Positions 21,909-33,433 of a stretch of 64,000 nucleotides of DNA are shown here, piece after piece. The DNA is taken from NCBI GenBank assembly GCA_902806575.1, contig CADCXD010000002.1, positions 1,054,001-1,118,000 on the forward strand, written 5' to 3'. The translations under genes and the position numbers were made by a program. The notes under the pieces were generated by a model. It saw only the letters and a list, made by a program, of their open reading frames with translations. It did not search any database and was not told the DNA's origin. The DNA comes from Jackrogersella multiformis (Eukaryota; Ascomycota; Sordariomycetes; Xylariales; Hypoxylaceae). Each line of letters begins with the position of its first letter. Within the stretch, counting starts at the first letter, position 1.

Positions 21909-23098
21909 ATGGCAGACGACAATACCAAGGTCGCGCTCGTAATCGGCGCGTCGAGGGGTATCGGGAGACAGATCGCCATCGACCTCGCCAAGAACGGTTA
22001 TGCCGGTGAGTTGGAATCTATCCTGTATTTATAATATAGGAGGTATTCAGCTCTGATCATAAATTCCCGTAGTGGTCGTCGCGGCCAAATCAACTAGCGA
22101 CGCCAAGAACGCCGTGCCCTTCCCGCCGAACCCGAACTCTCCCCAGTCGACCATCAGCACAGTCGAGCGGGAGATCACCGAGGCGGGAGGCCGGGCCACG
22201 GCCATCCCAGTGGACGTCAGGGACTTCGCCAGCGTGCAGAAGCTGGTAGATCGAACCATCGAGGTAAGCCCCTTTCCTCCCCCCTTCCTCCCATTCGGAA
22301 TGCTTACTAACCTCGAGACAACCCATCTCTCCAGACCTACAACCGGTTGGACGTGCTGATATACAACTCGGGCGCCATCTGGTGGGCGTCGGTGGACGAC
22401 ACGCCGATGAAGCGGTTCCAGCTGCTGCAGCGCGTGAACCCGGAGGGCCTGTACGGCGCCGTGCAGGCGGCCCTGCCCCACCTCAAGCGGAAAGGCGGCG
22501 GCGGTGGAAGGATCGTCGTCGTCAGCCCGCCCATCTACAGCCGCTTCTTCCGCGGCAAGACGGCCTACGCCATGGGCAAGGTCGGCATGAGCGTGCTGAC
22601 CATGGGCCTCGCGATGGACTTCCAGAGGCAGGGGTTAGACGGCATGGCCATCACCAGTCTCTGGCCGGCGGTAGTGAGTATTTCTCTCCTTCTCTTCCAT
22701 TTTTCCTTTTTCCTCTTTCCCCCTCCTCCCTCTTCCTACTAACTCACAACCCCCTCCAGGCCATCGAATCCGCCGCGACCCAAGCCCTGACCTCCAAGAA
22801 CCCGTCCGCGGCGCGGGACCTGCGCAAAGCCAGCGTATTCTCGGACGCGGTGCTCGCGGTGCTGCGCGCGCCGGCGCCGTCCGTCAACGGGCGGCTGGAG
22901 CTGGACGAGGACTACCTGCGCACGCGCGGGGGCGTGGCCGACTTCTCGCGGTACGCCGTCGTGCCCGGCGCCGAGCCGCGCCGCATAATGCCCGCCCTGC
23001 TGCCGGACCTGGCGGTGGCCGAGCAGAACGACGAGGGCGTGCGGATGGACAGCGCTGGGGGTAGGCGTGGAGGTGGAGGTGGGTCGTCCAAGTTGTGA
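21909..23098 (+). CDS. Short-chain dehydrogenase/reductase, HSDL2/citronellol-dehydrogenase-like, with C-terminal SKL
   Basis: Model: exons 21909-22005, 22073-22263, 22335-22673, 22760-23098, giving 321 residues. The cofactor motif is ALVIGASRGIGRQIA; LDVLIYNSGAIWW corresponds to the NNAG block; the catalytic region is RIVVVSPPIYSRFF with YAMGK (Tyr-x-x-x-Lys). SLWPAVAIESAAT after it is typical of the hydroxysteroid-dehydrogenase-like-2 and citronellol dehydrogenase group, many of which are peroxisomal. The C-terminal extension has a Gly-rich run and ends SSKL, a canonical peroxisomal PTS1 signal. It oxidises or reduces an unknown alcohol or carbonyl with NAD(P). It is the last same-strand gene after aspartate kinase and could be part of that group or a neighbour. 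Exons 3 and 4 are markedly GC-rich. Confidence 0.88.
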
Positions 23099-23832
23099 GC
23101 TTTGTGGTGATGGTCGCGTCTGTGTCGTGTATATTACCTTAGGTAGGTGTACTTGTCAATAGTAATAGAGCTGCCACGTAGATAGTGTCAATTAGTTGTT
23201 GGTCGCCTAAGTGACGTTGTTTTCCTAGGACAACGTAAATATATGTGATACATCGAGCAAATGAGTTCAAGGTGAAATGTTTACGATGTGTACTACGAAA
23301 GCAACGAAAAGGGCACTGACACATCAAGTTACGAATAGAGGCCAGCATACATCGTAACACATCAGACTACGAAAATCTTAGAAGTGTACGGATACAATAA
23401 CAACACTTAAGAGCTACGATATTAACAATCACAATCACAATCACATCAAGAGAGCGAACCAATAAAGCTCCGCCGATCAGTGAATCTTATTAGTCAGCTA
23501 TTGCTCGAGTACAATGTTTCTGTCATATGAGAAACTTCTCGGAGTCAATACCGGTAAATCCTCCATGTCAAATCTGGGAAAGTTCCCTCTGTCTGTTTCG
23601 TGAAGAAGAATAAAGCATCAGTATGCAACGCAACGTCATGAACCCTAGAGTACATCTCCATTCCTCATTAAGCCTGCGTAATCATCCATGCATACAAAGG
23701 CAATAATGCAAAGGGAATACCAGCAGTATGGCAACGTATCCACAGAAAAGAATCGAAAGCGTCAGATGGTGAAAAGACAATCCTTCCTTGATGTAAGAAT
23801 ACTCTTCCTCCATTAGACAGTCCCTCCTCTCC
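23099..23832. other. Convergent 3' spacer
   Basis: Non-coding, between the SDR and the small GPI-type protein genes. Includes an AATCACAATCACAATCACA run near 23428 and one TTAGGTAGGT element near 23140. No gene supported. Confidence 0.55.
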
Positions 23833-24583
23833 TTAGATGTGGTGAACTAAAGCGGCGATAACAGCTCCGCCGAGAACACCGTTCATGCCGAGCACACCAG
23901 TAGGCACGGAACCGGCGGCCGAAGAGGGAGACGGAGTGGCCTCGGTGCCAGTGGGGGTGCTAGCGGGATGGGTACCGGAGTGAGTCTCGCTCTCGCTCAT
24001 GCTCATGCTCATGGAGTGAGAAGACTGGCTCTCGGTGGGTTGAGTCTCGGAGGCAGAAGCAGTGATGCTGCCGGTACCACTCTCGGTGACGGAGCTCTCG
24101 GTGATAGAGCCGCCAGTGACAGGGGGAGACGTCACAGAAGACGACGGGGTAGCAGTAACCAGAACAGACGATGAGGTGAGCTGGCCGGTAGGGTAGCCAG
24201 CAGGAGGAGTGCTAGACTCCTCACCGGTACCAGGCGCGGTGATCGTGGTGGTCACGGGGCTGCAAGTGCAGGTAGAGTCGTCCTTCTTGACAATCTCAGC
24301 CTCAGATGCGATCTGCAGAGAGAAGTGGGTTAGTCATCAAACAACATCAAGCAATGTCAAACTAAAATAGTTGACAACTAGGAACGCGACACGCGTCGTG
24401 ATGAGAGTAGACTAGAAATCAAACGGTACAGAAGTAGGATAGTATGGTGATATTATGAGGGTAGGGGACAATAACAGGAGATAGAAATATATAAAGATAA
24501 CGACGATAGAAGAAGAATAGAGATAAACTTACAGCGCCGATGGCAATCATGGCCATGGTGACGAGAATCTTGGAGTACTGCAT
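23833..24583 (-). CDS. Small secreted Ser/Thr-rich protein, probable GPI-anchored
   Basis: Model on the minus strand: 24533-24583 and 23833-24312, with a 220-bp intron, giving 176 residues. It begins MQYSKILVTMAMIAIGA, a signal peptide. The mature part has a lone CTC pair near the start, then a Ser/Thr/Pro/Glu-rich stretch with a SMSMSMSESE run. It ends in a small-residue hydrophobic tail, GVLGMNGVLGGAVIAALVHH, which looks like a GPI-addition signal. Such proteins are commonly O-mannosylated and end up on the plasma membrane or cell wall. I recognise no catalytic domain. The Ser/Thr-rich body is low complexity, so homology would be hard to trace. Its promoter side carries long pyrimidine tracts. 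Confidence 0.8.
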
Positions 24584-26754
24584 GTTGACAACTTGTTCTA
24601 GTCTTACTCGAAGTATGCCGTGGAAGATGTTTGAGTTTGGGTGAAATGTACTGGTGTTGTATGTTTGTTGTAAGGAGGTAGTGATGATCTAATGATCTTA
24701 TTGATAGACGAAGGATATTTGTCGAGGGCGGCGTCGGAATTTAGAAAAGGTGTAAATGTTTTTTTGTGGGTGACGAAGTGTGTAATGTGAAGAAAAAGAT
24801 TAGATGGATGAGAGAAGAAAGAATTATTTGTAAGTTGGGTTGGTAAAGGCCGAGAAGATTGGAAGGTTGGAAGGTGGGTTTGTGATTGTGGTCTTGTAGG
24901 TTGTAGGAAAAGGAAGGAACGTTCAACAACACCACACCACACAACGGACGCGTTTATATTTTGCAGTTGCCTCTCAACCTGACCAGGGAAATCAGTACCA
25001 TTACCTAGGTGTACCTAGACCCGAATGGGAAATAATTGTATTATTTTCTTTTCGGATGAATAGTTCTGTAAGTAGTCACCCTAGTGATTGTACGTGTTTG
25101 GTGCTTGGATCAATCCCAACTCTGGGTGTATTTTTTTTTAATGATTTGGACGCCACGAGTACCTATGTATATTATGAATCAGCATGTGAATTTATATCTT
25201 ATCCATGATGTCTGGAAATACCTACCGATATATCTTGGTACCCAGATATTTCCAAGATTCTGTCTCTCTCCCCCCTTTTTTTTTCTTCCGTCTCGAAATT
25301 CTGTTAATAATACTTCATGCCACCACCCGCTCTCCTGCAGCATCCAGTGCTGCCCCATCCAATTTATTTGTTTGCTACCCGCCTCCCAGATATTCTTGAT
25401 TTCGCTGCTGTCATATGGTTGTACACTGTACACTGATTGGTGTGATTTGACCTTCTCGCGTGTAACTGTCTACCAAGGCCCATCGTCTCATATCGCCGGG
25501 TGTCATCTACTTGCGACATACCCAAGACCTAAGGGTACATAAGCACTCCTTCAGTATAAAAGCTTCCATATCTTATCAAGGATATCCTTGTCCTCTACAC
25601 GGGACGTCTTACCGAATCAATGGTCCAAAGATGGTTCGTCTGCTAACCAAATTCTCAAGGTTCCTCCTCTGGTTCAACAACTTGAAGCTCATCCAAGTCT
25701 ACAAACCGGGCCGATGCAGTACACATATCCACACACCTAGGTAATTTAATACATATCGTAGGCCTGTCAGCTTGCCCGCCGTGAGAGCTGGAAACCAGGC
25801 GGTAACCTAGAATTCAGCCTCATTGTGACATGTCACTTCTGCAACGTCATTAGCGGATTTTCATCTATAGCGATCGAGTATTTAGCTGTTGCTAAACCGA
25901 TTCATTAAATCTGGACACAAATTCCACATACCCGGATTTTGGCAACATGTTTTTTCTTTCCTCGCCCTCCTATACCCCTATTCGAGTGGTGGGGGTTATT
26001 ATGGGGTGATACTGTCGCGAACTATTTAGAACCATGCACAGATTATCTTAAATGCCTTAGGTACCTACTTGCCTACTTGCCTATAGGCAAGTAGGCAACG
26101 GGTAATAAACGGACGCGTCCACTGATATATCCTGGTAGCTGCAATGAATGCACGCCGCCAGTATCGTGGCAAGATGCATACTAGATAATAAATTAATATA
26201 CGAAGATGATGCTTCACTGTGCCGATATGATTGGATATCATCGTCCATGTGGTATTTGAAATACGTACCTCTAAGCTTGCATATTCTTCGGAAACTGCCA
26301 TACTGGCGATCGAGGCCCGAAAACAGGCCAGAACTTGAAAGTGATTGGAATGAATGTCTACTAGATGGGCTTAACCCTCGGGAACGTAGCTAGAGAAACA
26401 CCTCATGGTTCCAAGCATTGTTAGGCTTGGATGCGTATGCGAGGGTCAAGATACACGTCTAGTGAAGATAATAATACTATCGCCGTCCTTGAAATATGTG
26501 TATTGTATGGTGAACCATCTGTCCAGGTTGTTGAACGTTGGACTGACTAACTTGGCTCCGAACTCCACGGGACTGTCGTAGAACTACAAATAATCCACAC
26601 GCATTGCATGGACTGCTCGATATGTGACCAGCCCACCAGGTGAGCATGTCCAAGAGATCATCGCAACTTTAGCTAGAAAACTCACCAGCAGAGTTATGCA
26701 CTTTAGCAAGACCTAAATAGTAGAGGCTCGAGGGGCTCTTCTTGAACGCAGCGC
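24584..26754. other. 2.2 kb spacer
   Basis: Promoter region of the small GPI-type gene and 3' side of the Sin1 gene. The ORFs of up to 152 codons (25084-25542 on the plus strand) have Cys/Pro/aromatic noise composition and no domain. A perfect 30-bp palindrome lies at 26069-26098. Confidence 0.55.
26069..26098. repeat. Perfect 30-bp palindrome
   Basis: Arms of 15 bases with no loop, centred between 26083 and 26084 on TATA. Each arm is built from TTGCCTACTTGCC. It could form a cruciform in DNA or a hairpin in RNA. Confidence 0.9.
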
Positions 26755-29327
26755 CTAAATGTCTCTGTTATATGGGGACACCCCCTTCTTGAGTTCGCGC
26801 ACGATTTCTGCTGCCTCTTGGGTACTCCTTGCTTCGAAGTCATACCTCTTACTCTCGGTGGCTTTATACACGAGAAGCTATATCGAACCTTAGCATCTTA
26901 CTATACGTATGAACAGGTGGTTCACATCGACCTACCTTGAAATTGGTCGGGTGGCGACGCGAAACGCTGCATCCGACTACGTTGCTGAAGTGAACCGTCG
27001 TAGTCTTGCCTCCCTCGCGCGTTGCTTTGCCTCCAGAGGATGGCTGGACGTATACATACTCGCCGTCGATGGCGAGTATTCGCTCGTTCATGCCTACAAA
27101 CCTCATTGGCTGTTTACGCCAAACCGTATATTTCTTGTATTTCACGTCGCCGCTACCAGCCTCGTCTTGCATCATGGTTTCCTGAGCAAGGGGGTGGATA
27201 GTCATGGGCTTCTTCTTTCCTTTCTGGGGCAATTCATTCCAGATGTGTGACTTAGGGGAGGGGCTGCTAGGAGAACCTATAATTGTTAGACCATCTGTCG
27301 CAAATCGCCAACGATGAAGTTCCAAGTCGATAACGTTGCCGATGGATGAAACAGTGCGGTCTGGGTAGACTACGGCGCCAGAATCGGGGAGTTTAAGAAC
27401 ATGCGCGTTCTTGTCAAGCTGCCTTTTACGACAGACTAGGTCAAGAACTTCGGCCATGTACATTTCCATTGTGACATCAAGAGTAACCATCTGCCCGGGA
27501 GCGACGTCGGATGACAGGATACGAACCCGCAGGAGTTTATGCTTTCCTCTACTTGCACTTGCTGTCTCGAGCTTCTTCTCTGGCTTGTCGGCTAGGGGTG
27601 CGTCAACCCGATATGTTGTGGTGATGATTGGATTCGTCCGCGGATGTGATGCCGTCAATGGAGAAGCTTGGGGTTGGGGCGTATTTCTCGGAGTCGTCTC
27701 CTCGTCACCAACATTTTCCACTACGTCTTGCTGCTTGAATTGTGGCGTTTGCGTCTGGTTGTCTGTAAACCCAGCTTCTGAAGCTTGCACCAAGGCAAAC
27801 TCATCATAAGCTTTGGAAGCTGACCGTGACCTTGCTGCTCTATTATTTGCCGTAGTAAATGAGTTCACGGGCTTTTTACGATCCAGTGGTTCGAAATCGT
27901 CGTCGACTTCACCGCCTTCTTCTACCATCCTCAACGTCCACCAATTCACGTTCAACTTCTCGGTGGGTACCGCAGGCTGGAGTTTTTCCGCATGATACCT
28001 CCAAAGACTCAGGCCTATTAATTCTGCGACAGTTACTGGTCTGAAAGTTCCGTCCGCTTCTTGAATATTCCGTCGTATGAGGACCTCGAATGGTGTTTCT
28101 GGATCGCTAGAAAAAGGGGCATAAATTCGTATCCGAAGAGGATCAGGGTCTCCTTGGCCCGATAAGGTTGCGAACATATCGAATGGCATAGCTGGCTTGG
28201 TCATTTTCGCCTTGAAGGCGTCCGAGAGTAAGCTACGAGGCTGGACCATGCTCAGGGGTCTGATAGTGCTCATGGGCCGGGGAGGTGGGAGAGCTTGAAG
28301 CATCTGTGGCTGGGGCAGCGGCGGCTGCCTCTTGACGGTAGACTGCCGGAGCAACTGTCTTGGCACATTCCCGACAACCTGTTGCCCGGGAGAGGTACCC
28401 ACTGTCGGGTTCTCAACTGTATCCAAGATGGAGGTTGAATCAACACTTTCGACAAAGGCTGAGGAAGTATCAGATGCGTCAGAGTTGTCCTCTTCATCTT
28501 CTTCAACCAGCAGGTCGCTTTCCTGGCGTTTCATACCCTGACTTGTCTCCGTGGAGGATTTAGAATGTGGTCTTCCCGCTCTCGATCTCGCGGCCTCTCG
28601 ATTCTTATGGAAACCCGAGGCATCGAACTCGTTATCAGACGAAACCTCACTACTAGTGACAGTATCTCGCCGCGGTCGTTCTTTGACGGTCTCTAGTGTA
28701 GGTTGCGAGCCTCGCCGAGGGGCTGGGACAGCGCGTGGAGAGGACATGATAGCGCCCTGGCGCAGATTAGATGATTGAATAGGCGACGATCCAGCGCGGC
28801 TTCTAAGGGGCATCTTCGCAAATCTTATTTGCTGGGCGGCCCTCTGATCGGCGTCATCATCGCTATCGTCGCTTAAATCGCTGCTATCGTCCTCTTCCAT
28901 CTGCTCGCGACGCCTTTCCCTTCGACGTTTGAGAGCGCTTCCGGGTCCTAATGTGTCAGCGCCGCCGCCAGTCAGCATGCCGCCTTCTTCAGCTTCATCC
29001 TCAAGGGTCAGGCCAGTTGATCTTGGGGCAGCCTGGAAGTATTCGGAGGCAATAGCAGTAGGTATCGGGGGCGAATGGGTTCGCTTGATGTGTGATGGGT
29101 TGGGTCGCCAGCCAGCGGCTTTAAAAGGAGCGGTATTAAGGAAACTATCGTTGATGGTGATAAGGCGTTCGCCAACGCCATCAGCGACTTCATTGAGATA
29201 GCTTGTTCGAAGCTGATACGAGATCAATCTGGAGGAAGAAGATCGAAGGTCAGCATATTTATCCTAGGTACCTATCTAGATGATAGTGGGATGTCATCAC
29301 GTACTCTTCTACTCGTATCAGCGACAT
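26755..29327 (-). CDS. sin1: TORC2 subunit Sin1/Avo1 (CRIM, RBD and PH domains)
   Basis: Model on the minus strand: 29272-29327, 26936-29228, 26755-26877, giving 823 residues. It starts MSLIRVEEYVMTSHYHLD and runs into ISYQLRTSYLNEVADGVGE, the fungal Sin1 N-terminus. A long Ser/Arg/Asp-rich disordered part follows to about residue 390. The CRIM domain comes next (DPLRIRIYAPFSS, EVLIRRNIQEADG, ELIGLSLWRYH, NVNWWTLRMVEEGGEVDDDF), then a Ras-binding-like domain (KLLRVRILSSDVAPGQMVTL) and a PH domain (KYTVWRKQPMRFVGMNERIL). The last exon completes the PH helix with SKRYDFEARSTQEAAEIV. The CRIM domain recruits AGC kinases such as Ypk1/Gad8 to TORC2; the PH domain holds the complex at the plasma membrane. 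The first intron is 43 bp and its donor lies in a GGTACCTAGG element. Without the last splice the PH domain would be cut short. Confidence 0.93.
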
Positions 29328-30034
29328 CGTAGATAACGAATGGGTTTATTTACTGAGAAGTAAAAGAAAGACTATGATGTTCATTCATTCTCACGAAACA
29401 TCCATCATCCATCGTGTCGAGGGTGTTGATGCACATGCAACAGGACTGTCGCAATTGTCAGGTAATAATAATGAATGATCTCGAACTTCGTTTCAGTGGA
29501 CCGTCACCTACAGCTAGATACCTACCTACATAAGTAGGTACCTACATGTAGGTAGTCAAGGGGTTACGTAGCTTCGTACCTAGGTACCTAAGGTAACTGT
29601 TTCCAAGGTTCCAGGGTTCCAAGGTTTGTTAGTGTTGGTGTCACAAAGTGGTTCGTGCACAGCGCTCGCCAGTGATACCTAGGTACATATAAATAAATTA
29701 CATAAACAAAGGTTAACCTTAAGTCATTCAAACTATCAGGGTTGGGGTTAGGGTTAAATGTGAGTCTTTCGAAAGCTCAAGTTAATATACAATAGGATGC
29801 ACCAACACAATCCGAACCACCTTCCAATTGAGCCATCTGTTGTTACTCTCATCATCATGTCCCCAAGCAAGGTAGCTAATAAGGTAGCTACCTACCCAGG
29901 TAGGTATGGGATCCCCAGCGACCTAAGAACCGATATAAGGAATTCAATACGTGGTCTGTAAGCAACTCCCCCTTTTTTTAATGTTAGAGTCAAACAGCAT
30001 CGAAATAAAATATCGTCCCAGTACTTACTATGTC
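29328..30034. other. Spacer rich in palindromic repeats
   Basis: Sin1 promoter and 3' side of the GNAT gene. Contains the element cluster at 29517-29596, further copies near 29678 and 29890, and a short telomere-like tract at 29739-29757. No gene. Confidence 0.55.
29517..29596. repeat. TACCTAGGTA-type repeat cluster
   Basis: Contains GATACCTACCTACATAAG, GTAGGTACCTACATGTAGGT and TACCTAGGTACCTAAGGTA within 80 bp; several are palindromic around CATG or CTAG. Confidence 0.75.
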
Positions 30035-30829
30035 TTAGTCTTGTTTACTGTCCCCATTCAGCTTCCCATTCCCGTTCACATGAGTTTGGTATCCTTCCGG
30101 GTACCCATTATCCGTCCACTCCTTGAAGCTGAGCCCCTTTGCCGCGCTAGGCATTCTCACCACTAGAGGTACCTCCTCGTCTGGTCGGCCGGTGACTTCT
30201 TCCCTGTGAACCAGTCTCTCATGCACCAGATTTTCGAATCCCATCTTCCGGTATAGGTCCATGCCCGGTTTCGACGCTTCCGTATACACCGGGAGGTTGA
30301 GTTTCTCCGCGATGTCGATACCCCATTGCACAAGCAAGCGTCCAATCCCGCGGCGTTGATATTCCGGCAGCACAGCCATGACACTGAGATCTTTCCTCTA
30401 CGCATTAGTATAAAACCCTGGTTCGGTTTCTTTTTACCTCAACTCACAGATATATCGGTGTTGTTTGCCAAACAACTTATCTCTTATATCCCACATAGCG
30501 TTCAACACTCCTTCACATCTCTCCTTCTCTTCTCCCTCCAACCATGGTATTCCCGCAGGCCGTTCCCACCCATTATCCTTCCCCTCTTTCCAGAAGATAT
30601 CGTAGCTGGCCATCCCGACGGTTCCTCCCGTCTTAGTATCAAGACACTTGACCGTGTAGCCTGTCGTGTCGTGGCACCACCATTGTTTCGTTCCTTCTGT
30701 GTGGGCCGCCCTGTCCACACCTCTGGGGTAGAGAAAGTCAAGTATGGGTTCGGTTTTGAATGCTGCGAAATATACATCAAATATCGGCTCAATCTCCGCT
30801 ATATGGGCAGGAAGTACGACGAAAGACAT
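30035..30829 (-). CDS. GNAT-family N-acetyltransferase
   Basis: Model on the minus strand: 30438-30829 and 30035-30395, giving 250 residues. It starts MSFVVLPAHIAEIEPIFDVY. The acetyl-CoA-binding motif A is clear in the second exon: LSVMAVLPEYQRRGIGRLL, with the Q/R-x-x-G-x-G/A loop as RRGIG. Motif B follows as YTEASKPGMDLYRKMGF. The first half, with PILDFLYPRGVDRAAHTEGT and EGKDNGWERP, matches the layout of fungal GNATs of unknown substrate. The exact acceptor of the single intron is uncertain: two AGs lie 2 bp apart, and only the second keeps the frame with a GTAAAA donor. Substrate is not predictable. It is in tandem with the O-methyltransferase gene upstream but 696 bp apart. Confidence 0.85.
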
Positions 30830-31525
30830 CGTGTATGCGATTTTCCTAGTTCCCAACTTGGCATGCACTATGAACAACACTCATATGGAAATACACACTC
30901 CATCTTATATATAGAAGGGGTAGGTAGGTCGGCCTAGAACGGAGGGTTGCCCAATCACATCATCGACCACCACCAAGTTTTGCTCGACGTTATATACCTG
31001 CCGGCACTGGTTAGATCGCATTACAACCTAGTACAATGAGGGGTGGGTCGCAAGAATAATCTTACTAGATCTAATTCGACCTATTCTGTTTCGTAACCAT
31101 AGGCTAACTTGTGCAAAAACCCTACTTGGATATTATTAACGTACCTAATGCTTACATGCCAAGACGATAAATTTGACCTATATTCGCCGTATTTGGGATA
31201 CTCTGTTGCTGGGGGTGAGATGAGGGGTTCGTCACATACGTAATAAAGCGTTGATTCCCAAGGTACCAAGGCACCACTCCCTTGGCATATGGGACCCAAG
31301 ACGGGATTCTTCTTAGTAAGACGTACCTAACGATATAGATGATATTTTGAAGTGGTTCTTAATGCCCTTTTCATTTAAGTATAGACGGGTTTATATATCC
31401 TAATCTGTAGCTAGCTCGACTCGATATGCCTAATCTGGAGAGCTGGTGCTGATCAAACTTGGCACACCTCTTTATAAACTTGTACCTGAACGAGATAAGA
31501 TCCAGTAGCATCTAATCAAGTTTGA
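30830..31525. other. Spacer
   Basis: GNAT promoter and 3' region of the O-methyltransferase gene. One GTAGGTAGGT copy lies near 30920. Short ORFs only. Confidence 0.5.
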
Positions 31526-33176
31526 TCACCCACGCCAAACAGCATCGATGACGGCGAAGAAGCTCTGCGGATTGGCCTTAACGTTAGCCATCTCAAACCG
31601 CTCGTCAGCGTCTCGGAAAATCTTCGCCCAAGCCTCAACAGGCCGCTCTTTTCCGTTGAATAGCGCCATTAGTCTTAGATCCGTAGCGGATCCCATCTGC
31701 TGGATAGAACGAGGCATAGGCGGCCCCTCAGTCTCGCCCTGGTTACCGATGTATTCAAACAAAATGACATGGGATCCGGGTTTCAGCGCCGGAATCAATG
31801 CTCGCAGAATCTTGGATGCTTCGTGATCCGGCCAGTCGTGGAGAATCATCTTGAAGATGTAGACATCTGCCTGAACGGGTTGCGGATCGAAGAAATTGTG
31901 CTCCACAAACGACACGCGGTCTTTTACGTCCTCGGGGAGATTTGTCTCGAAAACGGGCTTCACTTTTCCTAGGTCTTGAACCGTGATGGAGAGTTCAGGG
32001 AATTTTCGCGCTAGTACTATCGCATCGTGACCAGCGGAGCCACCAACCTAATGATATTAGTCAAGATCAGGGTTGGTTGTATATTGTGCGATGTCGATCA
32101 ACTAATTTAGGGGTTACATAGTGTAGTGAACTCACATCAACCACTGTTGCTTTCCCTACACCCTTCCAATCATGGGCGTCAAGCACTAAATATTAGAGTA
32201 AGTAATTGTTGATAACTATTACTCTCGAAACTAGGTTTGGGTCACAATACGCGTCCCATAATCTTATAAGCTAATAGGGAGGCCCGTTGCTCGAGCTTTT
32301 ATAAGTAGTTCGGAAAATGGGAAGTAGACTTACAGACTGCCTCGAGGTGAAAAATCTCCTTTATGTAGCGCATGAATTCAACAAAGTTCCTCTGTCGCCA
32401 GCCCTTTTTCTCTCCTACGCCGTCGTTCTCAAGCAGGTCCCAAGAGTTCCCGTGTTTACCAAACTGGCCGCCGCTATGAAACAGGGCGAATGACGTCTCG
32501 TTCATGTCCTGCGTCAATTCCGGCTTGCCACGGCTGTATCTATCCAGGGCTTCATTCAAGACCATCATCGGCGCGCCCGCATCGTCTAGGATTGTGGAGA
32601 CGAGGGCCCTTAGCCCTGAAGATCGAGCTAATGCTGCCGATCTGGAATTGTGCCGGATCAGCGATGAAGATTTACCAGGATCGGTCTCCTCGAAGATGCG
32701 GAGGGCTACTGCGTGCAGCAGGACCCGCCGAACTACATCTTCTGGGAGAGAAACTCGCTGTGCGATCTCCGGATACGACGCAGATCCGTCTAGGGGAACG
32801 GCAGACCAAAAATCGAAATAATTCAAGGTATTTAGGGCCGCAGCGTCAGGCAAGGCCTACGAACCTCAGATATATAGTTAAGAACCCTATCTGATAAATA
32901 TTACTGGAAATGTGTGATAGGTGTGCTCACATTGTGGGCGTAATTGAAAATACTCTCGCTCGGACCCTGCGTCAAATACCACATGTCTGTCAGGGCATCT
33001 AATAGTAGCTGACGCGTCATGAAGATGTCGGCCGTGAGGTTGCTATAGCTGGTTGGGCTATCCGCCGCAAAGGTGGGCTCTGGCACATTGTTCTCCTCGA
33101 GGAAGCGGGTAAACGTCTTGGAAAGCTCCGTGATCTTCGCTGCAAGACCGTTAAGGGTCGGTTGTGGGTCTGCCAT
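31526..33176 (-). CDS. SAM-dependent O-methyltransferase (COMT-like, fungal secondary-metabolism type)
   Basis: Model on the minus strand: 32931-33176, 32334-32856, 32136-32185, 31526-32047, giving 446 residues. An N-terminal helical and winged-helix dimerisation part contains NTLNYFDFWSAVP and PEIAQRVSLPEDVVRRVLLH. The methyltransferase fold follows: SAM motif I VVDVGGSAGHDA, then ELSITVQDL with the acidic residue binding the ribose, FFDPQPVQADVYIFKMILHD with the catalytic-type His before WPD, and SHVILFEYIGNQGE. It ends SFFAVIDAVWRG. Family members methylate phenolic hydroxyls of polyketides and other natural products, as sterigmatocystin O-methyltransferases do. No PKS, NRPS or oxidase is close, so it is either a lone tailoring gene or has another role. 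All introns keep phase. Confidence 0.9.
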
Positions 33177-33433
33177 TTCGTGAAATCGTGACTTATGTTC
33201 TCCCTATGTTAGATGTGATATCGAGAAATACAGAAAAGAGGACTATCGGAGGAAATTTAAATAAAATATAACCAAGACCTGAGAGCTGACTGCTTTTTAC
33301 AATAATCGGCAGCTCTCCATGACCTTTCTGCCTACTATTTAGGGAAGATCGGTTGCGGCTGGAAGTACACTACATATTGCGAGCATGTATCTTGCGGATA
33401 TCCTTGTCAAGTCTCGTATTTCCGTTCGTACCT

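Noticed and set aside
25084..25542. 152-codon plus-strand ORF
   Set aside because: Cys, Pro and aromatic noise without a motif; contains poly-T runs and overlaps a second ORF in another frame.
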